From Dromiciops gliroides (lineage: Eukaryota; Chordata; Mammalia; Microbiotheria; Microbiotheriidae): a stretch of DNA of 64,000 nt. The DNA lies in NCBI RefSeq assembly GCF_019393635.1, contig NC_057862.1, forward strand, positions 95,913,159 through 95,977,158, in the 5' to 3' direction. A model generated the notes under the pieces. It was not told the DNA's origin, made no database searches, and worked only from the letters and a program-made list of their open reading frames with translations. Numbering within the stretch: position 1 is the stretch's first letter; each line of letters begins with the position of its first letter. Shown piece after piece: positions 20,760 through 32,819 of the stretch. The position numbers and the translations under genes were made by a program.

Positions 20760-21385
20760 GACAGTCAGCCAGTGCAGCAGATAGGGCATGAGGCCCAGAG
20801 ACAGGAAGACCTGAATTCAAATTCGGTCTCAGGTATTAGCTGTGTGACCCTGGGCAAGTCCCTTAAAATTATGTCAGGCTCTGTTTCTCCAACTGTAAAG
20901 TATATATTATAGTAGCACCTTTCTTATGGGGTTGTTGTGAGGATAGGGCAAAGGGCTTAGTACAGTCCCTGGCACATACTAGGTGCTTAGTGTAAGGGTT
21001 AAAATTCTAGCTAGTCTGTCTAAAATATCTAATGAGTGGTCACCACTAAATTATAAGCTTTAGCAAGAGTTAGACTTTTAAGCATTTATTAAGGAAAATA
21101 AGAATTTAGTAAAGAGAGAGAGAAAGGCCTAGATTCATCTATCTATTAAAAGGAGAGCACATTTCTAGCTCCCTTTTCCACCAGAGTCCTCAGGAAAGAG
21201 AGCGAGTCAGAGCGCTAGCCTCCCCCTTCTTCCTCCCACCAGCCAACGTCACTTCCTGACGCCAAAGAAAAGCTGCATGGTCCTGCCCTCAGAGGCCCTC
21301 TCCTCATGTTGGAGCTTTCCTACAGTAAGTCTCCAGCAGGTGGCGTCATCCCAATTGTTACAGTAGTAAATACTTGTTTCTCCCC
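20760..21385 (+). mobile_element. MIR/Ther-type SINE split by an LTR
   Basis: The head is at about 20770, the body carries GTGTGACCCTGGGCAAGTCC, and the 3' part GGCACATACTAGGTGCTTAG is cut by the LTR. It resumes with TAAATACTTGTTT after the right-hand duplication. Confidence 0.85.
20991..21362 (-). mobile_element. Solo LTR, class I-like, copy 3 of 3
   Basis: It starts TGTAAGGGTT and ends CAATTGTTACA. The duplication is TTAG (20987-20990) against GTAG (21363-21366), one mismatch. On the minus strand AATAAA is at plus 21085-21090. No internal part is attached. Confidence 0.9.
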
Positions 21386-21414
21386 TTCCCTCCTGAGATT
21401 AAAGTGTAACTAGT

Positions 21415-21566
21415 CTGTTTACATCTTGTGCATTTGTAATTGTTCACACTTTCTCTTTTCCCTTTAGAATGTGAACCTCTTGAGGGTAGAGAATGTTTGA
21501 CTTTTCTTTGCATCCTAGTGCCTGGCATATATTAAGTGCTTACAAAATGCTTGTTAACTGACTTGG
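21415..21566 (+). mobile_element. L2 LINE 3' end
   Basis: GAATGTGAACCTCTTGAGGG, CCTAGTGCCTGGCATATATT, then AATGCTTGTTAACTGA, which is the L2 3' terminus. Confidence 0.8.
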
Positions 21567-21808
21567 TGATAGGGCAGCTTCTTCTAATCAAAGGTATAAA
21601 AGCCACAGCCTAGGTAGCTAGGTGGCATAGTGGATAGAGCTCAGAACTTGGAGTCAGGAAGACCTGAATTCAAATCTTGCCTCAGATACTTATTAGCTGT
21701 GATCCTGGACAAATCACTCAAACCCACTCAACCTCAATTTCCTCATCTATAAAAGGGGATGTTAATAGTATTTATATAACAGGGTAATTGTGAGGGTCAA
21801 ATGAGATA

Positions 21809-22516
21809 ATGTTGTTGTTTGTCCTTCACTCTCAAAAAGGACCATGGCATTGGGGTGATGTCATGACTTGCACTGAATTGGATTTAAATGAGGGAGGGCT
21901 GTGCAAGGTCTCTCCTCCAGAGCCAGCTGGGTCCAGTGACAGGATATACATCAGACTATGGGTATTCACACATTACCATAGATTTGCCCTAGGTTACATA
22001 GCTAGTGACAGTGGCAGGATTGAAGCCTTGTTTTTCTAACTCCAAGCCCAGCACTCTTTCTCTTCTATATGAAACTGTCCCTACAGGGAAAAGGGTTGGT
22101 AAAAACAAACTTACTTTTTTTTTTTGGATAGGAGGGAAATGTTTCCATGACCATCAGAACTTCCAATATGTCGACTCTCTCCATCAATGCTTCTGCAATT
22201 CCTTACTAGTTGATTTAGAGAACTGCCCGAATGGAAGGAGAAAGGGCGAGGAACTTCAAGGTTTAGGTCACACCTGCCCAGCATCACAGAGTCACATATT
22301 GTCAGGAACAGAACTTGACCTGAGCCTTCTGTTACTCCATAATGTATAGTATTAATTTAATTAAAAATACATCTAGAAATTCAAGATATACATCAGGGCC
22401 ACTGGAGATGGCTCAAGATATTGAAGGCAATTTGGGGTTAAGTGACTTGCCCAGGGTCACACAACTAGTAAGTCTCTGAGGTGAGATTTGAACTCAGGTC
22501 CTCCCATGTAACTGAG
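21809..22516 (+). mobile_element. Composite SINE-like repeat (TGTTGTTTGTCCTTC type), copy 1
   Basis: It starts TGTTGTTTGTCCTTCACTCT, continues with an ATGTCATGACTTGCACTG block and ends in a reversed SINE-like body (GGGTTAAGTGACTTGCCCAG). A second element (21955-22384) sits inside it. The family is common in marsupials, but I will not assign a library name. Confidence 0.75.
21955..22384. mobile_element. 430-bp insert inside the composite repeat
   Basis: It is bounded by the duplication GATATACATCAG (21943-21954 and 22385-22396). The interior has two decayed reversed MIR-like blocks (near 21990 and 22260) and ends in an A/T-rich run, so it was probably inserted by L1-type retrotransposition. 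Its family is not recognised. Confidence 0.7.
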
Positions 22517-22570
22517 CAAATGAGATATGAACCTTAAAGTGCTATATAAACTGTTAGCTAGGAGTCACTT

Positions 22571-23560
22571 TTAATATTATTGTTTGTAAAGGGGAGCATT
22601 GGGGGATAGGGAGCGGAAGCACTTTGCAGGTCTCATGAAAAGTTGCTCAGCCATACTGATACCAGGGTCACCACCTGTACTACTGCAGGCATCTTTGGAG
22701 GATGGGATGAGGTGGATGCTGTTATTACTGCCTTTTTAAAAAATAGATGAAGCAACTACAGGATTCAGTTCTAGTTGCCCCTTTATGAGAGTCTGAAAGC
22801 ATGTCTCTGGGAAGTTGCTTTGCTTGCAAATTTTGACAGCTCTCCCCATCTCCCCACAGCAGTGAAAACAATTCTTCTTAACATTTGTCTCCCTCAGCTC
22901 AGAATGTGATCCATCTCCTTCCTGACTTGCCTCTGATGTACACTATCCCAACAGCTTCTTTAAAAGCTTCCCATCGACGCAGACATACTGTATCCTGGAG
23001 GTGCTCTGTCTTAGAGCTTGAGGTTGGATTTTGTCACACATAGAATTAAAGCTTTCTCTTTTTCTTGCTAACCCAGCTCTAGCCTGGGCCTCACACAAAG
23101 GAAGAGCTCCCCCTGCCCCCTCATCAGATACATCCTTTGTCTCCCCGTCAGACGATAATGACCAGCCCTCACTCATTCCCCATGGCATGTCTAGTTTCCA
23201 AGATGCTTCATCCTTTGACCTTCCTCAGAGTCATTACCATTCTATGAAATCATTTAGCCAGACAATGGTCCAAGGGATGCAGCTGACTACAGGATGGAGC
23301 CTGAAAGGATGAAACATTTAAAAAATTGGTTTCCTCATTGTCCCCTTTGTTTCCTTCCTGTGAGTGGTTGAAACCACTGCCAGTATGAGGTGTGTTTTTT
23401 GTCCCTTGGAGTTTGTCAGATTCCTTTATTCCTACTATGCCATGGTTGGAAGTGGCAACAGAGATCCAAGTCCATATCTGTTTTCCCCACACCCTTCCTG
23501 GCCATTCCGATGGTCTTAAAGGCACTCATCCATGTTCTTAGCCTTGCTGTGATAGGCATC
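22571..23560. other. No recognised feature
   Basis: Overlapping short frames on both strands (23031-23312 plus, 22943-23188 minus) have no family I recognise. I do not call them genes. Confidence 0.4.
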
Positions 23561-23564
23561 ACAG

Positions 23565-24100
23565 TTTAACATGTATTGGCAGGACCTTCAACATAATGGA
23601 CACTTAATGTTTGTTGGCTTGAATTCTGTCAAAACTCTGTCTGAACTTGCACATTTCCCATGTGAATGATCCTTCTAAACAGCAGTTAGCACAAGGCCTT
23701 GAACATAGTAGGTGCTTAATGTTGTTTGTCCTTCATTCTAGAAGATGAAATGTGGCAAGATGGCAAGATGATGCCATGACTTGCAGTGAATTGGATTTAA
23801 GTGAGGGAGGCCTGTACAAAGTCACCATCCTCAATGGCTCCTCCAGAGTTATCTGAGTCCAATGTCAAGACATACGTGAGGAGGACTGGAGATGGCCCTA
23901 GATGTATTTAAGGCAATTGGGGTTAAGTGACTTTCGTGTTTGTGGTTAGATTTGAACTCAGACCCATACAATTTCAGGGCCAGTACTCTATCTACTTCAC
24001 CACCTAGCTACCCCCAGGAAGATCTGAGTTCAAAAAAATCCAGCCTCAGACACTTACTGGCTGTGTAATTCCGGGCAACTCAGGTGCTTACTAATTACCT
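23565..24100 (+). mobile_element. L2 and MIR tails with an inserted composite repeat, copy 2
   Basis: Left is a short L2-like tail (TGGACACTTAATGTTTGTTG). A MIR/L2 tail then reads GAACATAGTAGGTGCTTA. The composite repeat 23719-24081 follows, bounded by AGGTGCTTA (23710-23718 and 24082-24090). It starts TGTTGTTTGTCCTTCATTCT like the copy at 21809 and ends with a reversed and a sense SINE fragment back to back. Confidence 0.7.
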
Positions 24101-24205
24101 ATTGCCTGACAAGTACAATAGGAACAAGAAGAAGCACATTTAATTAATCCCACAAGTACTCGGTATTTTTTTAAATAGAAATCCTAGTCAGAAATCCTTA
24201 TAGTA

Positions 24206-24340
24206 GGAGGAGTTAGATAGCACAGTGGATAAAGCACTGGCCCTGGATTCAGGAGGACCTGAGTTCAAATCCATCCTCAGACAGCTGACACTTACTAGCT
24301 GTGTGACCCTGGGCAAGTCACTTAACCCCCATTGCCCCGC

Positions 24341-24374
<34 letters not shown>

Positions 24375-24375
24375 A
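24206..24375 (+). mobile_element. tRNA-derived marsupial SINE, ATTGCCCYGC type
   Basis: A sense full-length copy ending CCCATTGCCCCGC with an A/GA-rich tail. The target duplication is AGAAATCCTTATAGTA (24190-24205) against AGAAATCCTTACAGTA (24376-24391). Confidence 0.95.
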
Positions 24376-24391
24376 AGAAATCCTTACAGTA

Positions 24392-25555
24392 TCCATGTTC
24401 TTTTGCTGAAATATGGTTTCTTAAATTTCCTCTTGTTTATTTATTACAGGCTTAATTATGCTATTTCTTGCAAACACAGAAACAAATATTTGGAGTTGTA
24501 TTTTCTTTACAATCTTTAGTCATGTATTAGACTTTCAGGTCCTTTCATAGCTATAGTCCTGGGAGGTTTTCTTTGACACCCAGACATAGAAGGCCTTCAA
24601 TCAGCCTACATTGAGTTCAGAGTAGCTGGAATAATCTAAGCATGAAAGTTTTAGCACATTTCATATTGCTGATGCTCAGCCTCTATTGATTTCTATTTTA
24701 AATAGCAAATCATGAGGCAGTTACTATATCCTTGGGGATAATTTTTGAAATATGTCTCCCTCATTGATCAGATCTATAACTTTTCATCCAGAAGGTTATT
24801 AATTTATCTAGTAACAACAGCCCTGGACTGACTCTGTACATCCACTTTCTAAGTCAGCATACCCTTGAGAGAAGTGCTCATTTTGCAAGTTGGGTCCCAT
24901 TCTGGAAGAGCTGTCCCTCAACACAAGACTTCCTGACCTTAGACAATCAGCACTTGTATGGGGATTAATCAGGCCTTATCTAGATTTTACCTTTGCATTT
25001 AGTGTATGAGGACACAAGGTACCTACCTGACCTTGGTGTAGTTCCCAATGACTGTAGTGACATGACATTGGATGATGTGTAATTTCCTCTTTGTCTCATC
25101 AAGAGACATTTCTGACCCTGCTTCTTTTTTCTTTTCTTTTTTCCAAAGGCAGCTGCTGCAAACATATTTCCAACTGTCTTCTCAGAAGATGCCTGTTCCT
25201 AGAGGTCATTAGCATTCCTGTCTCTGGTAACTGGCAGTCCTTTATTCGGAATCGTTTGAAGCCCAAATAATTCATGAATTCTCTAGATCCCATTTTATTT
25301 GCTGAGCAAAAAGGATGTATTTCATAAAATCTCTTACAAGGCAATGGCATTACAATGTGCAGCTGAAGAAATCCCCTTTGGGTGGAAATTAAGCTCTACT
25401 GAGAAATAAATGAGAAGGCAGTATGTTGGCAGCAGGGGAGTGAACATAGTTGGCATAGTTCTTTAGGGTGTAGGGAATATTTGGAACATGTATAGCATCA
25501 CAGTGTAGAAAAGGGACAAGTGTACAGATCTTCAGGGGACAAGAAAATATAAAGC
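24392..25555. other. No recognised feature
   Basis: Low-repeat sequence. Short minus-strand frames between 24980 and 25350 are unsupported. Confidence 0.4.
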
Positions 25556-25557
25556 AG

Positions 25558-25803
25558 GAAATAAGCATTTATTAAGCACCTACTACATGACAGGCACTAT
25601 GTCATGATATCTCATTTGATCCTCATAGCAACACTGTCAGGTAGGTATTATTATGATTGTTATTATTATTCCCATTTTGCAGTTGAGGAAACTGAGGCCA
25701 ACAGAGGTTAAGTGACCTGCCCAGTCTCATGCAGTTAGTAAGTGTCTGGAGCCCAATTTAGACTCAGGTCTTTCTGGCTCTATCTATTATGCCATCTAGC
25801 TAT
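25558..25803 (-). mobile_element. MIR-type SINE, nearly full length
   Basis: It reads reversed from AAGCATTTATTAAGCACCTA through CAGTTGAGGAAACTGAGGCC to a GCCATCTAGCTAT head. Confidence 0.9.
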
Positions 25804-26454
25804 AAGAAAAGGGTTTCTTAGGGTGTTCTGTGTGTTCTGAGGCTGCTTAACCATGTGATCGTGCCATTTCTGTTATCCTTATCTATTCTGTTGGTCCAAA
25901 GTTTAGGCAAAGAATCTGAGAATGGACTCAGACACCAGACATTCAAATAATATTCCTATGGGAGGTATGCCTGCTGTTTTAGGAATAAAGATTTCTAGTG
26001 AGACTAGTCAGATACCTCTCCATTCAAAATCCTAGTCCATATAAGGAAAAAGCCCCATGTCCCTAAGTTATATCCTGTTGTGAGGATCAAGTGAGAAAGT
26101 GTCTGGAAAGCAATTTGTTTTACCTTAAAGAAGTAAATGTTAGCTATTGATTCGTGGTGGTTTTAAAAGTGTCTTGGGGTTAAGACAGAAACAGTTTTGG
26201 GACAGACTATCCTGCCATAGAGACAGCCTAGTTTAGTTGAAAAGAGCTCTGAAGTTGTTGTCTAAGAATCTGACTTTAGTATCAAGTTCTGTTATTTATT
26301 TCTGTGTGACGTTCTTATCTGTAATATTTAGGACTCATGAGTCCCTTGCTGCTCTAACTATACTATATAATGTACAAATGTATCATACATATACTTTTGT
26401 ATTTAATATTCTGTGGACTATTACATGAGGGGATAAAATGACTGCTTTTCGAAA

Positions 26455-26690
26455 ATAACATGGCATAGTCAATGGACAGGTAGCCTTGAAACCGGGAAGA
26501 CTTGAATTTAAGTCTTGCCTTTGATACATATTGGTTGTGTGAGCCTAGAGTGTCTCTGAACCACCCAGTGCCCTAAGCAACTCTCTAAATCTATAAGCTA
26601 CAGAGAAGGTGTTGACTTGCATTGGTAAAAGGAGTTTCTTCATCCCTATAGAAATGAAATCGGAGTTCTAGTCCTCATCCTATCTTTTGT
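26455..26690 (+). mobile_element. SINE of the TCACAGGTCC-tail type
   Basis: A body with GGAAGACTTGAATTTAAGTC, then GCTACAGAGAAGGTGTTGAC, CTTGCATTGGTAAAAGGAG and a decayed tail. Confidence 0.7.
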
Positions 26691-27784
26691 AATTGAATCC
26701 AAATACTGGAAAAAAGAAGCTCAAAGTATTATAATTACAATTACTAAAACATGAGATTAAAAAATTTGTGAAATTGTTTTGACCTCTTTAGAGGAAAAGG
26801 GTCAATTCCATACTAGGGAAATCTCCATCATGGAGAAATTTCCTAATTCTTTTCAATTGCCTATTTACTCCAAGCAATCTTTGTTATAACAAAATTCCAG
26901 TATGAGGAAAGGATTTTAATGCCCACTGACAGTCCTCTGTAATGGGATTTGACCTTCTATAAACCTCAAGCTCTGCTTACTATTAATGTTTTCTTCCTTG
27001 GAGAGTTTACAGTCAGAGAAAGGGTACAGGGTAGATGGGGAGAGAATAAGTAGTGAAGCAGGAGTGTGATTAACGGGATCCACAATCAGCACTGACAATG
27101 GAAAGAGAGCCCCTTGACTAAACCCTGAGCCCAATAATGCCCATGGTAGAATGGGGAGGGGTCATGGTCAGTTTTTGTCAGGGTGGGTGATGGGTGGAGA
27201 GGGTCTAGCAGGATGACCTCATTAAGATGAAACATGAAATTGCAAGAGTCACTTCAGATAAGATCAGAACAACTTTCTTGTCCCAGTGATATGACATTAT
27301 CGGGTCTGAGATGATAGGCTATGCACATGCACAATTTCGTGATTAACAAGGCAGAGTCAGCACAGGGGCCTGTGCTGGCGGTGTTTTTGAGTCCAAGATT
27401 GCCTGGAGCTGGGCATAATTAGTACTCATTTTCTGCACATGAGAGAGCCACACTAATATTGAAAGAACAAGGCTTCTTATTGGAATAGGAAAAAATATTA
27501 CTTCAGATATTAACTCTAATTAGGGAATGCCCTACCACTGGAAAATTAGGTAAGGAAGTAATAATTATGGTTTTTCTATATTAAAAAGAAAAACACCACA
27601 TGTGGAAAAAAATAAAAACAACAACAACCAAAAAGCCAAATAAAATACTGAACCTTAGAAGGCTCCATGGCCTCTAATCCACGCTATCTTTAAGAGTGAT
27701 TTTTCCAAGCACCTATAAAGAAGTCATATGAAGAACTGATGAAGTCCTTTCTCTGTCACCCACACCTAATTAAAAATGGCTCCC
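26691..27784. other. No recognised feature
   Basis: Unique-looking sequence. One 72-codon minus frame (26916-27134) has no support. Confidence 0.4.
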
Positions 27785-28335
27785 TATTTCCTCTACAACA
27801 AAACACAGACTTCTCATTTTGACATGTAAAACCTTTCACAATGACTCCCATTTCCTGTTCTTATTTTATATAATTCCTCTCTGTTCCAGTCAAACTGGCC
27901 TGCAAGCCATTCCCCATACACCACAGGTCATATTATGTTCTGGGAAAGAGTATTGAACTGGAAGAAAGGCCTTCAGTTCAAATCCTGTCTCTACAAGAAG
28001 TTGGCCAGTCTCTTACCTCTCTGGACCTTAGTTCTTCATCTGTAGAATGAAGGAGTTGGACTACCGGGTCTCTCCCTCTCTTCCAACCTGAAATCTATGA
28101 CTGCTGATCTATGGTCTATCTGATGATCCTGCTCCATGCCTTTGCAGTGTTCCCTCCAATACCTGAAATGTACTACCTCCTCACTTTTACCAAGTCAAGT
28201 CTCTACTCTCCTTTAAAGCACAACTCAGGTTCTGCTTCCTCTTATATAAGGTCCTTTTCTGAGAGCCTATTGTTTCCTCTTTTCCCATTCCTGAAATTAC
28301 TTTGCTGTCATTTAGTAATGTGTCATTCATGGGCT
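27785..28335 (+). mobile_element. L2 LINE 3' region with a MIR inside
   Basis: L2 text such as CCTGCTCCATGCCTTTGCAG and CTTTAAAGCACAACTCAGG in sense. A MIR (about 27937-28090, with GGTCTCTCCCTCTCTTCCAA at its end) splits it. Confidence 0.75.
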
Positions 28336-28754
28336 TAAAAAGGAGAAACAGCTCTTGTTCTAGCTCATACCCTCTTTGACTGTGTTTTCAGGACTCCCTT
28401 AGACTCAGTAGGGAATGCTAGTCAAGGAGAGAAAGGATGTGTAAGGTGATCTATCCATCATCTAGAATATATGCTAAAAAAGGAATGAGGTTAATTTGGA
28501 AAGACATGTTCTTGATAATATCATGTAAGCTCTAGGCTTTCTAGATATTCACTAACCATCTCTTCAATAATATTTATGATTTTTTACTAGAAATCAAAAG
28601 CAATTTGCCAAAAATAAAAATTTTCAGATTCTATTTTCTCTCTCCCAACCTCCCTTTGAAAACCATGGCATGTTCCCTTCCTCCTGTTGCATCTCTCTTA
28701 TTCTCCATTGGGATTTTCCAAGATAATTAGCAGTGGCTCAGCCATCATACCTGT

Positions 28755-28915
28755 CAGTTATTTCGATTCCATGGGATTGTAGGGATATTTTATGGACATG
28801 GAAGCTGAGGTTCAGAGAATTGGGGAGATTTGCCTGAGGTCCCACAGCCTGTGTTTGTGTTGGGAATTTAATCCCAACTCTCTCCTGACTAAATCCAGCA
28901 CAATAACATTCTGCT
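28755..28915 (-). mobile_element. MIR-type SINE
   Basis: Reversed, with GGAAGCTGAGGTTCAGAGAA followed by GCCTGAGGTCCCACAGCC. Confidence 0.65.
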
Positions 28916-29329
28916 AGGTTAAATCAGTTCTGTTCAAAGAAAATCACATCATGCATTGAAAGTCATCTATCAGTTGGGTGACCTAGAAAGTGGAACTTAG
29001 TTGTGTCCCATGGCATGACTATTACAAAATGGTTCAGTTGTAATGTTTTCAACAGGAAATTTCAATATCAGCCTAGAGTGATAAGCTAACAATCAATGTA
29101 GCAAAGCATCAAGTGCCCTGGTATCAGAACATCATCTACATTAACTTTCACTTTTTCTAAGCCAGTCTGACTCCAGGTGGTGCCCATTAGTACAGCTGGA
29201 CTTGATTAACTGTTCCATTTGGAGAGTTAATTTTCAGTAGTTTTTAATTCATAGCTAAAAGCCCTAACTAGGTCTGCATGTTTGAAAACTGAAAAGACTC
29301 ATTATATTCTATTAGCATACTACTCTCTA

Positions 29330-29520
29330 CCTTGCACCTGCACAGTTCTTTCCAATGTGAGCACTTTATACACCTTAGTTAATTAACCCCAAACACCACC
29401 ACTGTGAATGATGAAAGCACTACTTTATGGGAGGGATCCAAGGTCAAGGGGCTAAGTCACTTGACCATTGCTGGATTCAGGGATGGAAAATACACAGAAA
29501 CAGAGTTGAAATTCAGTGTT
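29330..29520 (-). mobile_element. MIR-type SINE, decayed
   Basis: GAGCACTTTATACACC at the left, then AGTCACTTGACCATTGC. Confidence 0.45.
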
Positions 29521-29774
29521 CTCATTTGCTATCCTTGAGTCAACCCAAAGCTGACTCATTCTTAGTTTACTTAACGTTTTAAACTTTTTTTTCTACTTCT
29601 TTATAGTATTCCTACAGGGGATTTAACCAATTAGGTGTCTCAAGCAGATAAGCATTTCTTGAGACTCCCTGGTTGTTTACATTTAAATGACTCAAAGAAG
29701 GAGGAAGAAATTCACATTTTCTTCTCTCCTTATCTTTTATCTTTTCACAGAGTAATTCACAGAAAAAGAAACTT

Positions 29775-29935
29775 TTGGAGTTAAAAGAAACCTTAGAGAT
29801 CATGGATCCCGGTTCCAGAGATATGAAGTGATTTACTTGGGTTACACAGCTGGTTAGTGACAGGGTTGGGATAAGAAGAACCCAGGCATCCTGATTTCTA
29901 GTCTAATAGAGTCCATGCTGCTTCAAGTAGCACCA
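29775..29935 (-). mobile_element. Ancient MIR-related SINE
   Basis: TTTTGGAGTTAAAAGAAACC, then GGGTTACACAGCTGGTTAGT and AGAACCCAGGCATCCTGATT. Confidence 0.6.
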
Positions 29936-30474
29936 CAGCATGAAACATAAAATATCTTGAATTGGCTGAAGAAACTTCCCTTTGGGCTTGGGATAAAATA
30001 GCTAACTAGTGCAGAACCTAGCATTTAAGTATAAACCTAACCCAGTAGGAGAGAGATGCCCAGCCATGCTCCTGGGAGAAATTCCTTGTGAGGAAGAGCC
30101 TCCGTCTCCTCCCCTTCTTAACTTTGTAAACTTCAAAGGGTTTTGTCATTTAGACTTCTCATCAGTATCCTAGCAGGATCCATGGAACAAAAGTGGCTGG
30201 TTGGCTGTGCCTGTACTGGGAGCTGAGGTGAAACTAGACAATGAGAAAAGGCAGCTTCTGTGTTCTACATGGAGCCCAGCAGAAAGCAAGAGGAGCTTAA
30301 TGACTTCCAGCAAAAGGACTTTCAAGAGCTGAGTTATCCATTTGCCACACATGTGCTCTAAGCTTGTGTCTGCTTTTCCTGGATTAAGTATGTACTTGTA
30401 TAAGAGTGTGCCCCTGGCTTGCCAGCATTTTTGGTTTGTTTTGAGCAACTTTTCTTGTGGTATCATCTTAATAA
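29936..30474. other. No recognised feature
   Basis: A 127-codon minus frame (30170-30553) begins in the simple repeat at its right end and has no recognised family. It is not called a gene. Confidence 0.4.
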
Positions 30475-30562
30475 ATATGTATATATGCAGGTATGTATGG
30501 TATGTGTGTATGTGTGTACATATAAACACACACACATATATGTATACATACATATGTATATA
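30475..30562. repeat. TATG/ACAC-rich simple repeat
   Basis: Impure TATG, TGTG and CACA runs. Confidence 0.85.
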
Positions 30563-31054
30563 TTCTAAAAGGTAACTGGTTAATTGATATCAACTGAAAA
30601 TTAATGGGAAAAATACCCCAATGAGGTCTTACAAACAATAGCATTAGAACACAACCAACAACAACCCCTGAGGCTTTCCTAGAATCATAAGGGGAATAGT
30701 AGCAACTCTCTTCTGGTGACCCAACTTACCAGTGTGAATAATAATTGGGAAAATAGTCCCAGACCTTATAGTTCAAATGTATCAGTGTAAACTTGGAGGG
30801 AGGTCATTGCTGAAGTACCCTCATAGATCTGTCCCTTAATCCTTTGCTAGTTTAATGTTTTGGTTTGTTTGTTTGTTTTGTTTTTATGCAATAGTGAGCC
30901 TGTGAGCCCGTGAGCCTGTGAAGTAGGGGGTTTTAGGTTACCACACACTCAGTTGGAATCTCCATATGTGTTGACAGCAAAATTAAAACTAATATAATTG
31001 TAGGCTATATTAAGAGAGGTATAGTGTCCAGATCTTAGTGAGATGATAGTCTAA

Positions 31055-31225
31055 CTTTACTTTCGTTAAGATACAACTAGAGTGGGGCGGCTAGATGGCG
31101 CAGTGGATAGAGCACCGGCCCTGGAGTCAGGAGTACCTGAGTTCAAATCCGGCCTCAGACACTTAACACTTACTAGCTGTGTGACCCTGAGCAAGTCACT
31201 TAACCCCAATTGCCTCACTAAAAAA

Positions 31226-31308
<83 letters not shown>

Positions 31309-31690
31309 AAAAGATACAACTAGAGCATTCTGTTCAGTTCTGGGGTTTGTATTTTAGGAAACAGGAGATTGACAAACTAGAACATAGACATGAGGGTGGT
31401 AAGAAGAGTGGGAACTATTCCCTATGAGAACAGACTGAATAAAATGGGAAACCAGGAAGTGTAAAGGAGATTTGGGAAGAGAGCACAATAGTTGTTAAGT
31501 ATTTGGGTATAACTATGAAAGAGGAGTTGTTTGTTGCAGAGAGGCTAAATGTAAGGATAAAAACTTCCTAACAAGTAGAGCTAAACTAAAGTGGGCTAAA
31601 GTGCCTAGGGAAGTCATGGATTTCCCAATAATGGAGGTTTTCCAGTATAGATTGTGTGATCACTAGTTCTTGATGCTGCATGGGAGATTT
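31055..31690 (+). mobile_element. CR1/L3 LINE 3' region
   Basis: CATTCTGTTCAGTTCTGGGG, GACTGAATAAAATGGGAAAC and AACTTCCTAACAAGTAGAGC follow the CR1/L3 3' order. A SINE (31083-31310) splits its left part. Confidence 0.7.
31083..31310 (+). mobile_element. tRNA-derived marsupial SINE with a long ATAA tail
   Basis: The copy is close to my sense of the family consensus and has a perfect 15-bp target duplication AAGATACAACTAGAG (31068-31082 and 31311-31325). The tail (about 31216-31308) is an uninterrupted ATAA tetranucleotide array of some 23 units. Confidence 0.97.
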
Positions 31691-31804
31691 CTATTGAGTT
31701 GTAGTCAACCCTCAGTGACCCCTTTTGTTGGTTGAAGAAACTGGCAAAGTTCAGACTAAAGAAAAGCAGGCTTGATGATGTTAGTAATGGGTGGTGGTTG
31801 AGAT

Positions 31805-32118
31805 GGAACATAACAGCTAGCTTTAAGTATCTGAAGGATTTTTAATGTGCAGAGAGATTAACCTATTTTTGTGTGGTTGCAAAATTCAGAAGAAGGTGTA
31901 GTGGCTAAAAATTGAAGAGATATAAAAGAAAACTTACTAATATTTAGAACTGGCTCAGAATGGAATATAAGTTGCCTTGAGAGGTACTGGTTAACCTTCT
32001 GGAGGTCTTCAAGTAGAGATTAATAGCTATCAGTTTGGGATGTAGTAGAAAAAATCCATTTTCAGGCATGAGTTGGACTAGTTGCCTTCAAACTTTCTTC
32101 CAACTCTGAGATTCCATG
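31805..32118 (+). mobile_element. CR1/L3 LINE 3' end
   Basis: AGCTTTAAGTATCTGAAGG, CTTCTGGAGGTCTTCAAGTA and the terminal TTCCAACTCTGAGATTCCAT are typical of the CR1/L3 3' end. It lies in the same orientation as the copy at 31.1-31.7 kb. Confidence 0.75.
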
Positions 32119-32291
32119 CATCTTTTTATGGAAATTATGTTAGACATAGTAGGCCATTTTCTTAGCCAGCCCACACAATTGTATTTAACTTATAATGTAC
32201 CTGAAGTATAACGGTACTATAAGTTCCATAGGCCCTACCCATTCTAAGATACTGCCAAATCTGAAATTCTGTGATTTGTTTTTCTTGATAG

Positions 32292-32350
32292 AGATGGGGC
32301 AGCTATGTGACTTTGAGCAAGTTATTTAACTTTTCAATAAAAATGGTGAT
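32292..32350 (+). mobile_element. MIR fragment
   Basis: GCAGCTATGTGACTTTGAGC followed by AGTTATTTAACTTTTC. Confidence 0.55.
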
Positions 32351-32819
32351 ACTTGAACTAAGATGTGGAGCTATGTAGTATATTCACTGTGGTTTTATAT
32401 ATGTGGTCTATCGTAATAAACTACCATTTGAAGAAATGTAGAATGCACTTTTACTTTACTACCTATTAGCATCTATGTGACCATCAACTGAGTGCTAACT
32501 TAACCAAGGTGGGTGATAAAGTGAATAGCTCAACTCCAGTTCTTCTATTTTTGCTTGCCACACTTTTCACAATGATATGAAGACGCACATATCTATGCAT
32601 ATAAGTAAAAATAATTGAATCATTTAATCTCAATTTTCTTTTTAAATGATTTATTATAAACTTAATATTAAACATCAATACAGCTAATTAAACTGACTTT
32701 GCAACTATTTACAGTTAAATAAATGATTTTCAAAACATAAAATGCCACCCCCTCTTTGTCTCCATCAGTTTTCTTTGTCAATTTGTTCCTATTCAATTTT
32801 CCACTTACAGAGTCAAAGT

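Larger units (their letters stand above)
21606..22570 (+). mobile_element. MIR/Ther-type SINE split by a composite repeat
   Basis: The head GGTAGCTAGGTGGCATAGTG lies at 21612. The body continues to GAGATAATG, then the insert 21809-22516, then the 3' part CTTAAAGTGCTATATAAAC (22533 on). The duplication around the insert is CAAATGAGATA (21798-21808 and 22517-22527). Confidence 0.85.

Noticed and set aside
31083..31215. tRNA-like heads of the SINEs as possible tRNA genes
   Set aside because: They keep internal-promoter-like motifs but continue into a SINE body and A-rich tail, and they do not close into a tRNA.
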